NCBI GenBank assembly: GCA_963816745.1
Contig: CAWFLQ010000004.1
Coordinates: 310,001 to 374,000, forward strand
Source of the DNA: VAZQ01 sp963816745
GTDB taxonomy: Bacteria; Pseudomonadota; Alphaproteobacteria; Rhizobiales; Xanthobacteraceae
DNA length: 64,000 nucleotides
Direction: 5' to 3'
Position numbers and translations under genes: made by a program. Shown here one piece after another: positions 16,758 to 26,795 of this stretch. The first letter of the stretch is position 1, and every line of letters begins with the position of its first letter. The notes under the pieces are model-generated. The model was not told the DNA's origin, did no database searches, and saw only the letters and a list, made by a program, of their open reading frames with translations.

Positions 16758-17504
16758 GTGATCACGCTCATCGTTCTGACCGGCGCCGCGGCCCTCGCCG
16801 CAGCCCTCAATGCGCTCGCCGGCGGCGGATCGCTGGTGACGTTCCCGGCGCTGCTGTTCGTCGGGCTCAACCCCATCGATGCGAATGCATCGAGCGTCTT
16901 GGTGTTGTTTCCCGCGACATTCGCCAGCGTCTGGGCATATCGCGGCAGCATCTTCAGCGTCACCGAAGTCAGCGTGACCGGTCTTTCCATCGTCAGCCTG
17001 GTCGGCGGGGTGTTGGGAGCGCTGTTGCTCTTGTCCACGCCGATCGCGGTCTTCGCGGGCCTGGTACCCTGGCTGGTGCTGGTCTCGACGATCATCTTCG
17101 CCGTCGGCAATTTCGCGCCGCTCGATGTGATCCGGCGGCTCGAGCTCGGTCCGCGCGGCGCGCTCGCCGCGCATTTCATCGTATCGCTCTACGGCGGCTA
17201 TTTCGGCGGCGGCATCGGTTTCCTGCTGCTGGCGGCGTTGACGCTGTTCGGGATGCGCGACATCAATGCGATGAACGGCCTCAAGATGTGGCTGGTGGGC
17301 ATCATGACCGCGGCCTCGGCCGTCATATTCATGGTGGCGGATGTCATACGCTGGCGCGAGGTGTTGCCGATGCTGGTGGGGTCCGTGATCGGAGGCTATG
17401 TAGCCGCGCGTGTCGCGCAGCGGCTCGACCAGCGGCTGATCAAGTGGTTCATCATCGCGTGGGGCATTGCGATCACGGCTTATTTCTTCTGGCGCGGAGT
17501 TTAG
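16758..17504 (+). CDS. TauE/SafE-family membrane transporter (sulfite/sulfonate exporter type)
   Basis: The protein of about 248 residues has eight hydrophobic segments in the typical pattern: two similar four-helix halves, with ALNALAGGGSLVTFPALL near the start and SLYGGYFGGGIGFLLLAAL after the middle. These two glycine-rich repeats are the family hallmark. The start is uncertain. GTG at 16758 sits at the beginning of the first helix but has no strong ribosome site, and an in-frame ATG at 16677 lies in REP-derived sequence. The family moves small sulfur-containing or organic anions; the substrate is not predictable. Confidence 0.83.
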   Translation: MITLIVLTGAAALAAALNALAGGGSLVTFPALLFVGLNPIDANASSVLVLFPATFASVWAYRGSIFSVTEVSVTGLSIVSLVGGVLGALLLLSTPIAVFAGLVPWLVLVSTIIFAVGNFAPLDVIRRLELGPRGALAAHFIVSLYGGYFGGGIGFLLLAALTLFGMRDINAMNGLKMWLVGIMTAASAVIFMVADVIRWREVLPMLVGSVIGGYVAARVAQRLDQRLIKWFIIAWGIAITAYFFWRGV

Positions 17505-17507
17505 AGC

Positions 17508-18300
17508 GTGCAACCGCGTGAATTCGCCGAGCATCATCGGCCGGCCTTGGAGATCGACGAGGCAAGGCACAGCGTCATCCTGGCAATCCTCGGCCGGATC
17601 GCCAAGGACGAGCCGCCCGACATTCGCCGATGGACTTCTGGGTGCGCCGGGCCAGTGCGCGGTCCAGGTGCCTCCATATCCGATCGTGCTGGGCGCGCTC
17701 GATGACACGAATTGCCGCGCGCTCGCCGAACAAACCAAGGAGCTCGACTATCCGGGCGTCGTCGGCCCGGACCTGACCGCGAAGCGTTTCGCGGAGCGAG
17801 CCGTGGAGCTGGGCTTGGCGTTCCTCGAACCGATACCTCAGCAGATACATGCGATCAGCGACACGCCGAAGTATCCAGGCGCGCCGGGATCTGCTCGTCT
17901 GGTCAGCGCCGACGATGCAGATGTATTCGCGGATTGGATCATCGCGTTCGTGCGCGAAGCCGTTCCGCACGACCCGGTCCCTTTGCGCGAGAGCCTGGCC
18001 AAGGTGGCCGGCGAGGGTCGTCATTTATTTTGGATTGTCGACGGCGAGCCGGTCTCCATGGCGGGCATCGCACGCCGCACCCGGCATGCAGCCGCGATCT
18101 CGGCGGTTTACACGCCGCCGCAGTTGCGTGGCCGCGGCTATGCCGGTTCGGTCACCGCGGCGCTGGTGGAGCGCATCTTTGCGGAGGGCAAATCCGCAGC
18201 CTGCCTGTACACCGATCTGCGCAACCCGTTCTCGAACCGGTGCTATGCCAAGATCGGGTTCAAGCCCGTGTGCTACTCCTGGCACTGTCCAAGAGCCTAG
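17508..18300 (+). CDS. GNAT-family N-acetyltransferase, one frameshift
   Basis: The C-terminal half is a clear GNAT acyl-CoA domain: ISAVYTPPQLRGRGYAGSVTAALVERIF holds the RGRGYAG pyrophosphate loop, and SNRCYAKIGFKPV is the closing motif. The N-terminal piece (MQPREFAEHHRPALEIDEAR...) is in a different frame, so a single-base shift is needed around 17635-17650. Repaired length is about 263 residues. It starts at GTG three bases after the TauE stop, so the two are likely co-transcribed. The acceptor substrate is unknown. Confidence 0.83.
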
Positions 18301-18491
18301 CAGCCGACGCGCATTGCGGTGATCGGCGCGGCCGTTCAACAGCGGCGCCGCGGCATTGCGGTGACGCCTTACCCGTTGTTCCAGCGGTACGAAATAGTGG
18401 GGTCAAGGCAATGGAAAATCGTGCAAGGGTCACGAAATTCGTTCAGGATTTGCTTTCGCTATAAGTTCCACAACGACACGGATCGCCTGCC

Positions 18492-20607
18492 TTGGCTCGC
18501 GCCCTGAAATACCTCATCCAGCTCCTGGCGGTCGGCGCGGCCTATTATTTTGTCGCGCGATTTTGCCGCGAGCTGGTCTCCATCTACCCGGGCGCGGCTG
18601 CAATCTGGCTGCCGTCCGGATTGGCGTTGGCCGCTGTCCTGCTTGCAGGGTATCGGGTTGTGCCGGTGATTTTCGTGGCCGCCTATGCCGCGAGCACAAA
18701 CGCAATATCGTTGGAGCCGGACTATGCTACCGCGGCGGTCGCGGCAGGCCACGCGCTCGCGGCATTCGCGGGCGGCGTTCTGGTCAATTGGTGGGCGGGC
18801 GGCCGCAACGTCTTCGCGGAGCCGGCCGGCATCGGCAAATTCGTGTTGATCGCGGTGATTGCCGCAGCGATCGGCGCGGGCGTCAGCACGGTCGTCGATC
18901 TCGGTGTCGGAGTCTCGACACCGATCGAGCAGACGGACTGGGCACGTTTCGCCGCGGTCTGGTCGCCGCGATGGTTGAGCGATCTCGCCGCGCTGCTGCT
19001 GATCACGCCGGTCCTGGTGCTGTGGGCGACGGACTATCCGCGCGCGTTCGATCTGCCCTCGTTTTTGGAAACGACCGCGATCTTCGCGGCGGCCGGCGCG
19101 TTCGGCGCGCTCGCCTTTGGCCCGTTGGCCGCCGACATGCGGAGCGCGGCGCCGCTTGCCGTTCTTGCCGTGCTGCCGCCGCTATGGGCGGCGCTGCGCT
19201 GCGGCCCGCGCGACACCGCCACGGCCGCGCTCATTCTCCTGGGCTTCGCGAGCTGGGAAACGATTTTCTTCCGCGGCGGTCCGTTGACGCGGAGCCTGCA
19301 CGAGGGGCCGCCGGCGATCGTCATCGTCATCTTCATGATCGGCATCGCGACGCCGAGCCTCGTGCTGGCGGTCGAGGCCGCGCAGCGCCGGCGCACCGAG
19401 CGCGCGCTCCGCGACACCCGCAAGGAGCTGGGCGAGGCGCGCGAGCAGTTCGCGCAATCGCAGAAGATGGAGGCCGTCGGCCAGCTCACCGGCGGCGTGG
19501 CGCACGACTTCAACAATCTGTCTGACCGTGATCGTCGGCAACCTCAACATCGCGCAGCGTCACCTGGCATCATTGTCGGAGGCGCCGGCGGAGCGGCTGC
19601 GCCGCGTCATCAACAACGCCATGCGCGGCGCCGAGAAGGCGACGGACATCACCAAGCACCTGCTGGCGTTCTCGCGCAAGGAGCCGCTCAACCCGAAGCC
19701 CCTCAACGTCAACCAGCTCGTCCGTGGCCTCGCGGATTTCCTGCGCCGCACGCTGGGCGAGACGGTCAACCTCGAGATCGCCGGCGCCAAGGGATTGCGG
19801 CAGGTGGAAGCCGATCCCGTGCAGCTCGAATCCGCGATCCTCAATCTCGCCGTGAACGCGCGCGACGCCATGGCGGGCGGCGGCAAGCTGACGATCGCGA
19901 CCGAGAACGTCACGCTCGACGAGAAGTACTGCCAGCAGCATGACGACCTTGCTCCCGGACAGTACGTCCGCATTGCCGTCGGCGACACCGGCAGCGGGAT
20001 GCCGGCGCACGTGCGGGAGCGGGTGTTCGAGCCGTTCTTCACGACCAAGAAGGCCGGCCAGGGCACCGGCCTCGGCCTCGCCCAGGTCTACGGCTTCGTC
20101 AAACAGTCGCGCGGGCACGTCGAGATCGACAGCGAGGAGGGCAAGGGCACGACCATCACGATCTATCTGCCGGCGCTGACCGGAAAGGTCCGCGACGAGC
20201 AGCCGGCCGAACGGCCGCCAACTGCCGCCGATACGGCGCCGACGATCCTGCTGGTCGAGGACGATCACGATGTGCGCGCGTATATCGTCGAAATCCTGCG
20301 CGACCTGCACTACCGGGTGCTGGAGGCGCACGACGCGGATTCGGCGCTGGGGCTGATCGACCGCAACGACGTGCGGGTGGATCTGCTGCTGACCGACCTG
20401 GTGTTGCCGGGAATGAACGGCGGTCAGTTAGCGGAGGAAGTGAAGGCGCGCCAGCCGGGTGCGAAGGTGCTGATCATGACGGGATATTCGCGCGAGGCGG
20501 TCGTGGATCAATGGCCGGTCGATCCGAGCGTGGAGATGCTGCAGAAGCCGCTGTCGCAGGATGCGCTGGAACGGAAGCTGCGAATGGTGATGGGTGGGAA
20601 GAATTGA
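18492..20607 (+). CDS. MASE1-domain hybrid histidine kinase with C-terminal receiver, one frameshift
   Basis: The N-terminal 300 or so residues hold about eight membrane helices of MASE1 type (YPGAAAIWLPSGLALAAVLLAG is the signature stretch). Then come a short coiled linker, the phospho-acceptor helix QKMEAVGQLTGGVAHDFNNL with His, an HATPase domain (NARDAM, GDTGSGMP, FFTTKKAGQGTGLGLAQVYG) and a receiver (ILLVEDDHDVR, LLTDLVLPGMNG, KPL). The frame breaks exactly inside the His-box: AATCTGTCTGACC contains one T too many at about 19521. Removing it restores DFNNLLTVIVGNL. The start is TTG and no closer ATG exists. The cytoplasmic receiver suggests a phosphorelay; no partner gene is adjacent. 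Confidence 0.88.
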
Positions 20608-20635
20608 TCCGCGCGCAATTTTGTCGAAACGGGTT

Positions 20636-20923
20636 TTACGGGGACACCAACAGGTGTCGAACCTTGGAGCGGCTAAGATGCGTCACTTGGCTGAACGCTG
20701 GTCCCGTCCAGCGCTGGAGGTCGCGGATATCTTCGGGACCACTCAAGCCGGTTATCTGAACATCCAACAGGATACAGCTCGGTCCCGCTTCATCCGGCAA
20801 CTGCTCTAAAAGCTGCTTCGCGGACTCATAAAGCACGACTTCATACCCGCAAGTCCGCAGCAGACAGCCAAGCGTCGTTCGAAACGATTCGTCGTCGTCG
20901 ACAACATGGATCAGGGCGGACAA
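20636..20923 (-). pseudogene. Truncated FixJ/NarL-type response regulator
   Basis: A receiver begins normally (SALIHVVDDDESFRTTLGCL, then CILLDV with the phospho-acceptor Asp) but loses homology after GLSGPE. It ends about 35 residues later, with no conserved Thr/Lys part of the receiver and no LuxR DNA-binding domain. The start is a TTG 14 bases after the kinase stop, with TAGGAG upstream. It follows the kinase at 20935-22782 and is its natural partner, so this two-component pair is probably broken unless another regulator substitutes. A perfect GACACC/GGTGTC hairpin lies just past the break. Confidence 0.7.
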
Positions 20924-20934
20924 CTGAGTCGCTC

Positions 20935-22782
20935 CTAATGCGCTTTCGCCAGCGGCAGGCTGAGCCGGAATATCGCGCCGCCGCCAGCCTGATTCTCCGC
21001 CCATATCCGGCCGCCATGAGCTTCGATAATCGTCCGTGCGATGGACAACCCCATCCCCATGCCATGCTCCTTGGTCGTAAAGAATGGCTCGAACAGGTGC
21101 GGAAGCTTATCCGGCGGGATACCAGGCCCACAATCCGAGATCGAGATCTCGGCAGCGCCGTTTACTACGCCGGTGCTGCTCGTGATTCTTCGTTCGCCGG
21201 TGCTGGCATCTGCCATGGCATCCATGCCATTCACGACCAGATTCAATATGACCTGTTGAAGTTGAATTCGATCCCCTTTGACCCGGACGACCTGTGGCGA
21301 CAATGTGCTAGGTAGAAGGATGTCGCGCGACGATGCCTGCGTGGATAGAAATCTCAGAACTTCCCGAATCGTGTCGTTGAGATCGATGTCCTCGTGCAGG
21401 ACTTTGACTTTTGTAAGCAGACTGCGCAGCCTCTTAATGACTTCGCTCGCTCGCTGATCGTCGCGTTTGATTTCAGCGACAATCTCCTTTATTTCTTCCA
21501 AATTTGGCGATGGGGAGCTGAGCAGGAGCTCCGCAGTCTCGGTATTATTCAGAATAGCTCCGAGCGGCTGATTGAGCTCATGTGCAATCGACGCAGAAAG
21601 CTCGCCCGCCGTCGCATGGCGATTCATATGCGCCAGCTCCGACAGGCGTTGTCGCGATTCAATTTCCGCTTTGCGACGACGGCGCTGCTCGTAGATCAGC
21701 CAGCCGATCAATGCGGCCTGTGCTGTCAACGCCGCTATGGTCAACAGGATCCACGTACGATACTGTTCCCACGCTGTCAGATTACGAAAGTGGATTTCGC
21801 TTCCTGGCGGCAAACGGCTCTCGCTGATGTCCCAACGCCGTAGTTCCCTCCAGTCGTATTTGGGGGTTCCGAATCCTACTGGTTGTATCGTTATTTTGCT
21901 TGGCACTTCCCCGCGGAGGATGCGGTCAGCAACGCGGGCCACTTGGCTGGCGACGTCTACGAGAGGAACAAGCGGACCGCCCACAATTCCTTGGCCGAAG
22001 TCAAGGTCAATCCAGGAGAATATCGGAGCGTTGGCGACGGCGTGCAGCCGGTTCACCACGTTTTTTCCTTCGTGCGAAACCCCTGCCGCATCAACCGACA
22101 TCAGAATGAACAAGATGACAGACCGCGGCGGAGGCGCGGCGGCGCGCTTGAGCATGTCCTCGAAGGGCAATTCATTAAGCCACGTGAAAGTCACACGGCC
22201 GGTGAAAGGCTTAAGCTCATTGCTTATCGACTCCACCCAAAACTTTTCATTGGGAGAGTTGCCCGTCACCACCGCAACATGGTCTGTTGCCGGCAATAGA
22301 CGTAGAATATGGTCGACGATGCCTACATGATCGACTGTGCTCGGGACAACCGCGTCGTTCGTCGTAAGGTCAGAGAGTGATACCCGACGCTTTTCAACAC
22401 CCGTGAAGATCATCGGAACCGTAGGAAAGATCTGTTGCCTAACCTTCAGAAAGAAGTTGGCGGCGGGCGCGCCGACGGTCACCACCAGGTCGAGTTTGTA
22501 TCTGGCAGAAAGGGCGCCAAGATACTGTGCAAACGCATCGTCAAGGGTTTTGTCGGCAAGCCGTGCGGTTGCGAGCGAAGCCTCAAAGATCTCCAAAGGC
22601 TCCGGTAGTTGCCGACGCAATTCCGCGCGAATGTGATGCTCATATTCACGCCACGGTGAGAAATCCTGGGCGAAGGAATGAATCAGCAATATCCGCTTCG
22701 GGTCGGCCGCTTCCGCGCCACCTGTTGCGACGAGCAAAAGCATTGTACCGGCCAGAATCCTGCTGAAGGTCATGATCTTCAT
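20935..22782 (-). CDS. Sensor histidine kinase with periplasmic ABC-substrate-binding-like sensor
   Basis: The 615-residue protein starts with a signal/anchor segment (MKIMTFSRILAGTMLLLVAT). A periplasmic domain of the ABC_sub_bind type follows (PKRILLIHSFAQDFSPWREY ... VTVGAPAANFF ... GGPLVPL), then a membrane helix near residue 330 (WILLTIAALTAQAALIGWLI). The cytoplasmic part has an RHATAGELSASIAHELNQPLG His-box and an HATPase domain (NGMDAM, SDCGPGIPPD, FFTTKEHGMGMGLSIAR). This is the FixL-like group common in Bradyrhizobium, whose cognate is a FixJ-like regulator; here that partner (20636-20923) is truncated. The ATG has no strong ribosome site. GC and codon use are lower than in the neighbours. 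Confidence 0.88.
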   Translation of the reverse strand: MKIMTFSRILAGTMLLLVATGGAEAADPKRILLIHSFAQDFSPWREYEHHIRAELRRQLPEPLEIFEASLATARLADKTLDDAFAQYLGALSARYKLDLVVTVGAPAANFFLKVRQQIFPTVPMIFTGVEKRRVSLSDLTTNDAVVPSTVDHVGIVDHILRLLPATDHVAVVTGNSPNEKFWVESISNELKPFTGRVTFTWLNELPFEDMLKRAAAPPPRSVILFILMSVDAAGVSHEGKNVVNRLHAVANAPIFSWIDLDFGQGIVGGPLVPLVDVASQVARVADRILRGEVPSKITIQPVGFGTPKYDWRELRRWDISESRLPPGSEIHFRNLTAWEQYRTWILLTIAALTAQAALIGWLIYEQRRRRKAEIESRQRLSELAHMNRHATAGELSASIAHELNQPLGAILNNTETAELLLSSPSPNLEEIKEIVAEIKRDDQRASEVIKRLRSLLTKVKVLHEDIDLNDTIREVLRFLSTQASSRDILLPSTLSPQVVRVKGDRIQLQQVILNLVVNGMDAMADASTGERRITSSTGVVNGAAEISISDCGPGIPPDKLPHLFEPFFTTKEHGMGMGLSIARTIIEAHGGRIWAENQAGGGAIFRLSLPLAKAH

Positions 22783-23330
22783 CGCCGCTTTTGACTGCAC
22801 TCCGTGGATTTCGAAGGCCCCGAGGGTAAGAAGCCGCTCTCTTTCAAACGTTGCCTTCACTTCATCATCTATGTTTGGACCAATCAGCTTCACGGCATGC
22901 TCAGCGTCCTGATCGTCCTTCGCAAAATACACGACCCTGAACGAACGCGTCCAAGTTCCTCGAAGAGATTGAATCGGCCGCCACGAACGCCTACGAGCCC
23001 TTTGAGCATGGCTGCGCATCCTGACTACCGGGTGGCGCTGCAGGTCTCCTTGCCAGCTCAGCGGCCCGGCTTTTCTTCGCCCGTGGTCAGCTGCCACATC
23101 GTTACACGGAATTCAGGGTGTGCAAACACAGCAAGATCCATCGTCAAATGGCAGAGATGGCTCAAGATAGTCGGTAAAGCTCCGAGTGAACAGACGTTTT
23201 CCCGCATTGCCCGAAAGCGGACCCTTCCGTTCGCGCATTGGCGAATCCGCACCGCGCTAATATCGGCCAGGTCATCGTTGGGTCCTCCCTCGGCGGAACC
23301 GTGAGCGAGTAATTCGGACCCCGCGCTTTT
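22783..23330. other. Region without a recognisable gene, upstream of the sensor kinase
   Basis: About 550 bases of lower GC than the flanks. The minus-strand frame upstream of the kinase stays open for 105 codons, but I recognise no domain in it and no good start. It probably holds the kinase promoter and decayed sequence next to the broken TctC-type copy. Confidence 0.4.
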
Positions 23331-23852
23331 TCCAATGAGGCCGTCGGAATATCGCCTCGAAGCTTTGGCTGACGTCCGCCGCGGAGATGTAAGCCATGTC
23401 GATCTGTGCAGTCCTTGCTTCAGCCAGGAATGCCGAGTTGGCCATCACCTCCTTGACGGCGTTTTGCAGCACGGCAACGCGGTCGGCTGGGGTACCGGGG
23501 CGCACCGCATAGGGGCGACCGATCGCGAGCGGCATGCCGCGGATCACCATCAGTGAGCGGCCGATGTCACTCTGCGCCAAATCCTCGTCAACCGGCAGGT
23601 CATTGAGGCCGGGCACCGGGGCGCTTCCCCGCACCATCGGCGCACAAGACCCTGCTCGGCAGCTTGTTTGACCGTGGTGGCGAGTGCGGTCCAGCCGTTG
23701 ACTTCCTTGCGTTCGAGGGCGAGCCGGATATCGCCGTTGGCGGCGTACCCGGAAATGAGCCGCAACTTCGCGCCGGCAAACTGTTTGAGCAGCATCGGAG
23801 TGTCGTATGAGTTCGACCCCGGTGCGGTCGACCCCACGATCAATTCCGGATG
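23272..23852 (-). pseudogene. Truncated, frameshifted tandem copy of the TctC-type binding protein
   Basis: Bases 23347-23852 repeat 23963-24469 almost exactly (the C-terminal half of the intact gene): IVGSTAPGSNSYDTPMLL, LVRPMVRG-type and DEDLAQSDIGRSLMVIRGMP segments are nearly identical. One missing G near 23640 breaks the frame, the N-terminal half is absent, and the 3' end runs into unrelated codons. The copy stops abruptly at TCCGGATG, followed by AAAAATGGGGTCAGAGTGG. That sequence resembles a mobile-element end. Confidence 0.85.
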
Positions 23853-23905
23853 AAAAATGGGGTCAGAGTGGATTTTCGCGTTGCGCTCGATCGCAGTCAG
23901 CCCGG

Positions 23906-24919
23906 CTATTCCCCGACCTTGAGGTACGTGTGCATCGCCTCCAGCGCTTCCGGCGGCTGGTTGAATATGGCCTCGAAGCTTTGGCTGACCTCCGCTGCGG
24001 AGATGTAGGCCATGTCGATCTGTGCAGTCCTTGCTTCAGCCAGGAATGCCGGGTCGGCCATCACCTCCTTGACGGCGTTTTGCAGGACGGCCACGCGGTC
24101 AGGTGGGGTACCGGGGCGCACCGCATAGGGGCGACCGATTGCGAGCGGCATGCCGCGGATCACCATCAGTGAGCGGCCGATGTCGCTCTGCGCCAAATCC
24201 TCGTCAACCGGCAGGTCATTGAGGCCGGGCACCGGGGCGCGTCCCCGCACCATCGGGCGCACAACACCCTGCTCGGCAGCTTGTTTGACCGTGGTGGCGA
24301 GCGCGGTCCAGCCGTCGACTTCCTTGCGTTCGAGCGCGAGCCGGATATCGCCGTTGGCGGCGTACCCGGAAATGAGCCGCAACTTCGCGCCGGCAAACTG
24401 TTTGAGCAGCATCGGCGTGTCGTATGAGTTCGACCCCGGTGCGGTCGACCCCACGATCAATTCCGGATGGGCGCTCTGCAAATCCTTGAAGGTCTTGTAA
24501 GGCAGGTCGCTCCGGATCGCGAACAACACGCCATCGGCGCCGGACGAGCCGAGCCAGGCGAACTTGCGTAGATCGAACCGCACCGCGGGCACCTTGAACA
24601 ACTGTGCGATCGCGACCGCCGGGTTCGCCGCCAGGATGGTCAGGCCGTCGGCCTCGGCGACGTTGAACGCGTAGTTGGTCGCGTTGAGATGGGCGCCGCC
24701 GGGCATCTGCCGCAGGATGACGGTCGGATTGCCGGGAATATGCTTGCCCAGGTGACGGCTCACGGCGAGCGCGGAAATCCCCAGCGTCCCGGTCAGCCGA
24801 GAGCCGATCACCATGCTGATGGTCTTGCCGCGGTAGAACTCGGCCTGCCCCCAGCCGGCCGTCGGGAGCGATGCGGCGGTCAGCACCCCCAAAAAGACCG
24901 ATGCGATGAACCGTGCCAT
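23906..24919 (-). CDS. TctC-like periplasmic solute-binding protein
   Basis: A signal peptide (MARFIASVFLGVLTAASLPT..., cleavage near GWGQ) precedes a mature part that opens AEFYRGKTISMVIGS. It continues with HIPGNPTVILRQMPGGAHLNATNYAFNVAEADG, marks of the YxGKTI branch of tricarboxylate-transporter-like binding proteins. Full length is 337 residues. The start ATG has GGGGGA upstream. A partial broken duplicate of the C-terminal half follows directly on the same strand. The ligand is unknown and no membrane subunits are nearby. Confidence 0.88.
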   Translation of the reverse strand: MARFIASVFLGVLTAASLPTAGWGQAEFYRGKTISMVIGSRLTGTLGISALAVSRHLGKHIPGNPTVILRQMPGGAHLNATNYAFNVAEADGLTILAANPAVAIAQLFKVPAVRFDLRKFAWLGSSGADGVLFAIRSDLPYKTFKDLQSAHPELIVGSTAPGSNSYDTPMLLKQFAGAKLRLISGYAANGDIRLALERKEVDGWTALATTVKQAAEQGVVRPMVRGRAPVPGLNDLPVDEDLAQSDIGRSLMVIRGMPLAIGRPYAVRPGTPPDRVAVLQNAVKEVMADPAFLAEARTAQIDMAYISAAEVSQSFEAIFNQPPEALEAMHTYLKVGE

Positions 24920-25123
24920 GCGGTTTCCCCCGCGCACAGGCATGTTCGACTGCCGGCCGGATGTTGCCGAGCGGCCGGTCGAACCGAAATTCCTCGCCCG
25001 TATTTTGCCGTTTCTCCGCCCTGGCACAAGACGTCAACGCGCGCGCTCGCCTCCCCTTGAGGGAGGTCGGCGCGCGCGGCTCGGGCGAAGCGAAGCTCGC
25101 CCGTTCTCGACGGTTGGACGCTG

Positions 25124-25606
25124 CTACTTCACGGTCACGTGGGCGCGGATGACGGACGTGGCGGCCCCGTCATAATGGTTGACGCTCTTGCCTTGCATCG
25201 TGAATGCAAAGGAATCCTCGCCGCGGAAGTCGCCGTCCGACTGATAGACCACACCGGTGCCTCGCTGCACCAGCGTTCCATGCTTGGGCGGATCGACGAT
25301 GTTGAGGTCCGCGATCGAAGCGGTGGCGAAGCCGGTGGCGATCGGGCACCGCGTGCGCGGACTCACCATCATTGTCGCTTCCGCATTCTGCCCGAGCACG
25401 ATCGAAAGCGGCTGGGCCTCGCACTCGGACGCGCTCAGCAATGTACCGGTGGATCGCGTGGTCGTCACGGTGGCGAGCATGTAGGCCGCAAGGCCGACCA
25501 CCACCAGCCCCGCCGCGACCCCGCCGATCAACACGCCGTGCTGGCGCACGCTGTCGGGCAAAATACGGCCGCCGGACATAGCCCCAGCATCGATTGTCTC
25601 GTGCAT
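25124..25606 (-). CDS. Single-pass membrane protein with periplasmic Ig-like domain, paralogue 1
   Basis: The 160-residue protein has a short cytoplasmic N-terminus, one membrane helix (GVLIGGVAAGLVVVGLAAYM, residues about 22-41) and an exported C-terminal domain. The C-terminal pattern PKHGTLVQRG.GVVYQSDGDFRGEDSFAFTMQG...VIRAHVTVK fits a bacterial Ig/cadherin-like repeat (Big_9-like). The start ATG follows GGAGGGTACCG. A close paralogue lies at 29736-30227 on the same strand, and both have a similar upstream box. Function is unknown; surface adhesion or envelope scaffolding would be guesses. Confidence 0.82.
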   Translation of the reverse strand: MHETIDAGAMSGGRILPDSVRQHGVLIGGVAAGLVVVGLAAYMLATVTTTRSTGTLLSASECEAQPLSIVLGQNAEATMMVSPRTRCPIATGFATASIADLNIVDPPKHGTLVQRGTGVVYQSDGDFRGEDSFAFTMQGKSVNHYDGAATSVIRAHVTVK

Positions 25607-25746
25607 CGGTACCCTCCATGGAACCAAGTCGGATGAATTCTTCACCTCCGCGCGCACGGGCGAAATCTGCCAGGCACGCGCGGCGCACCGATACCAGGAG
25701 GTTAGAAATCAATGATTAATTTCTTACAGATTATTTTTAACGCTTG

Positions 25747-25773
25747 AGAACTGTGATTAAGCTTTGCTGAATT
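25747..25773 (-). promoter_or_regulatory. Conserved upstream box shared by the two Ig-like genes (copy 1)
   Basis: On the minus strand ATTCAGCAAAGCTTAA-x-CAC-xx-TTCT lies 141 bases before the start codon. The paralogue has ATTCAGCGAAATTTAA-x-CAC-xx-TTCT at 131 bases; 20 of 27 positions agree in an AT-rich island. It is a candidate promoter or activator site. Confidence 0.5.
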
Positions 25774-25860
25774 GCAGGCTTAGCGGCGCCAGGGCGCCCG
25801 CCTGCGCGGGGCCCCCTCAGCCGGTCGCGTCTCCCGATAGCGCGTCAGCAATCCCGCGCA

Positions 25861-26652
25861 TCAGGCCGCCAGCAGCGATCGCGCCATCGATGCGGCTTCC
25901 TCGCGCTTTTGCGCGAACAAGGCGAGATAGTCCGGATTGAGCAGATTACCAATTCCCGCGGCGAAGCCCGGGCGCGCCTGGAGGCGCTCGCCCCAGGCGC
26001 GCGCACGCGGACCATAAAACGCCGCGCCGAGGCCGAGCTGTTCCATCCGCAGGAAATAGGGCGTGTAGCCGATATCGGCGAGCGAGTACGTGTTGCCGGC
26101 GAGCCAGGGACCGTCGCCGAGCGTGTCCTCGATCTGCCGGAACAGGCGGGCGAAGCGCTGGAGCGCCTCGACGAAATACGGGGACTCCATGCCTTTGGTG
26201 ATGTTGGCACGTTGCCTCGTCCGCTTGTCCGCGGACGGCATGTTGGCGAGATGCGCCTCGAGCTTCTCGGGCGTGTCGAGCCGCGCGAGATACTGATAGC
26301 GGAAAGCGATGCACGAGCTCAGGGTGCCGGTGTCGGCGTGAGCCCAATCGTCGAGCTTCTTGGTCCACAGTCGCATCTGTCCGCGTGCGTAAGGATCGCT
26401 CGGACGCAGCGGCGGGTCCGGATAGGCGTCGTCGAGGTATTCGCAGATCAGGGTGGACTCGATCATCACCCGCCCGTTGTCGACAAGAGTGGGCACGACG
26501 CCGTTCGGGTTGAGCCGGATATAGTCCGGCTTGTGCTGGTCGCCCGCGCGCAAATTGAGGTGATGGCCGGACCACGGAAGGTTCTTCTCCGCCAGCGTCA
26601 GCCGGACCTTCTGCGCGCAGACCGACATGTCGTTGTGGTAGAGCTCGATCAT
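25861..26652 (-). CDS. Glutathione S-transferase family protein
   Basis: The N-terminal thioredoxin-fold half has the first strand and helix MIELYHNDMSVCAQKVRLTL (Ser/Cys at the active-site position), the cis-Pro block NGVVPTLVDNG and the glutathione-binding MIESTLICEYLDDAYP. The C-terminal half is all-helical, with LAGNTYSLADIGYTPYF carrying the conserved capping Asp. The length of 263 residues is slightly long for the family. It is monocistronic and divergent from the TctC-type gene at 26796. It may conjugate or dehalogenate aromatic substrates; specificity is unknown. A second GST lies at 57750. Confidence 0.92.
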   Translation of the reverse strand: MIELYHNDMSVCAQKVRLTLAEKNLPWSGHHLNLRAGDQHKPDYIRLNPNGVVPTLVDNGRVMIESTLICEYLDDAYPDPPLRPSDPYARGQMRLWTKKLDDWAHADTGTLSSCIAFRYQYLARLDTPEKLEAHLANMPSADKRTRQRANITKGMESPYFVEALQRFARLFRQIEDTLGDGPWLAGNTYSLADIGYTPYFLRMEQLGLGAAFYGPRARAWGERLQARPGFAAGIGNLLNPDYLALFAQKREEAASMARSLLAA

Positions 26653-26795
26653 CGGCCTGTCTCCTTCACCGCGGCCGTCGAGTCTGCCCGGAGCACACGG
26701 AGAGCGTCAACCTGACGCTCGACCCGGTCGGCCGCGCACGCTAGCCTCTCATGCAACAAGGTGCGCGAAACGGCGCCAGCCAGGGAGGATTTTCG

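Noticed and set aside
22783..23097. In-frame 105-codon extension of the sensor kinase
   Set aside because: No recognisable domain, and the signal/anchor segment at residue 1 of the shorter form would be internal.
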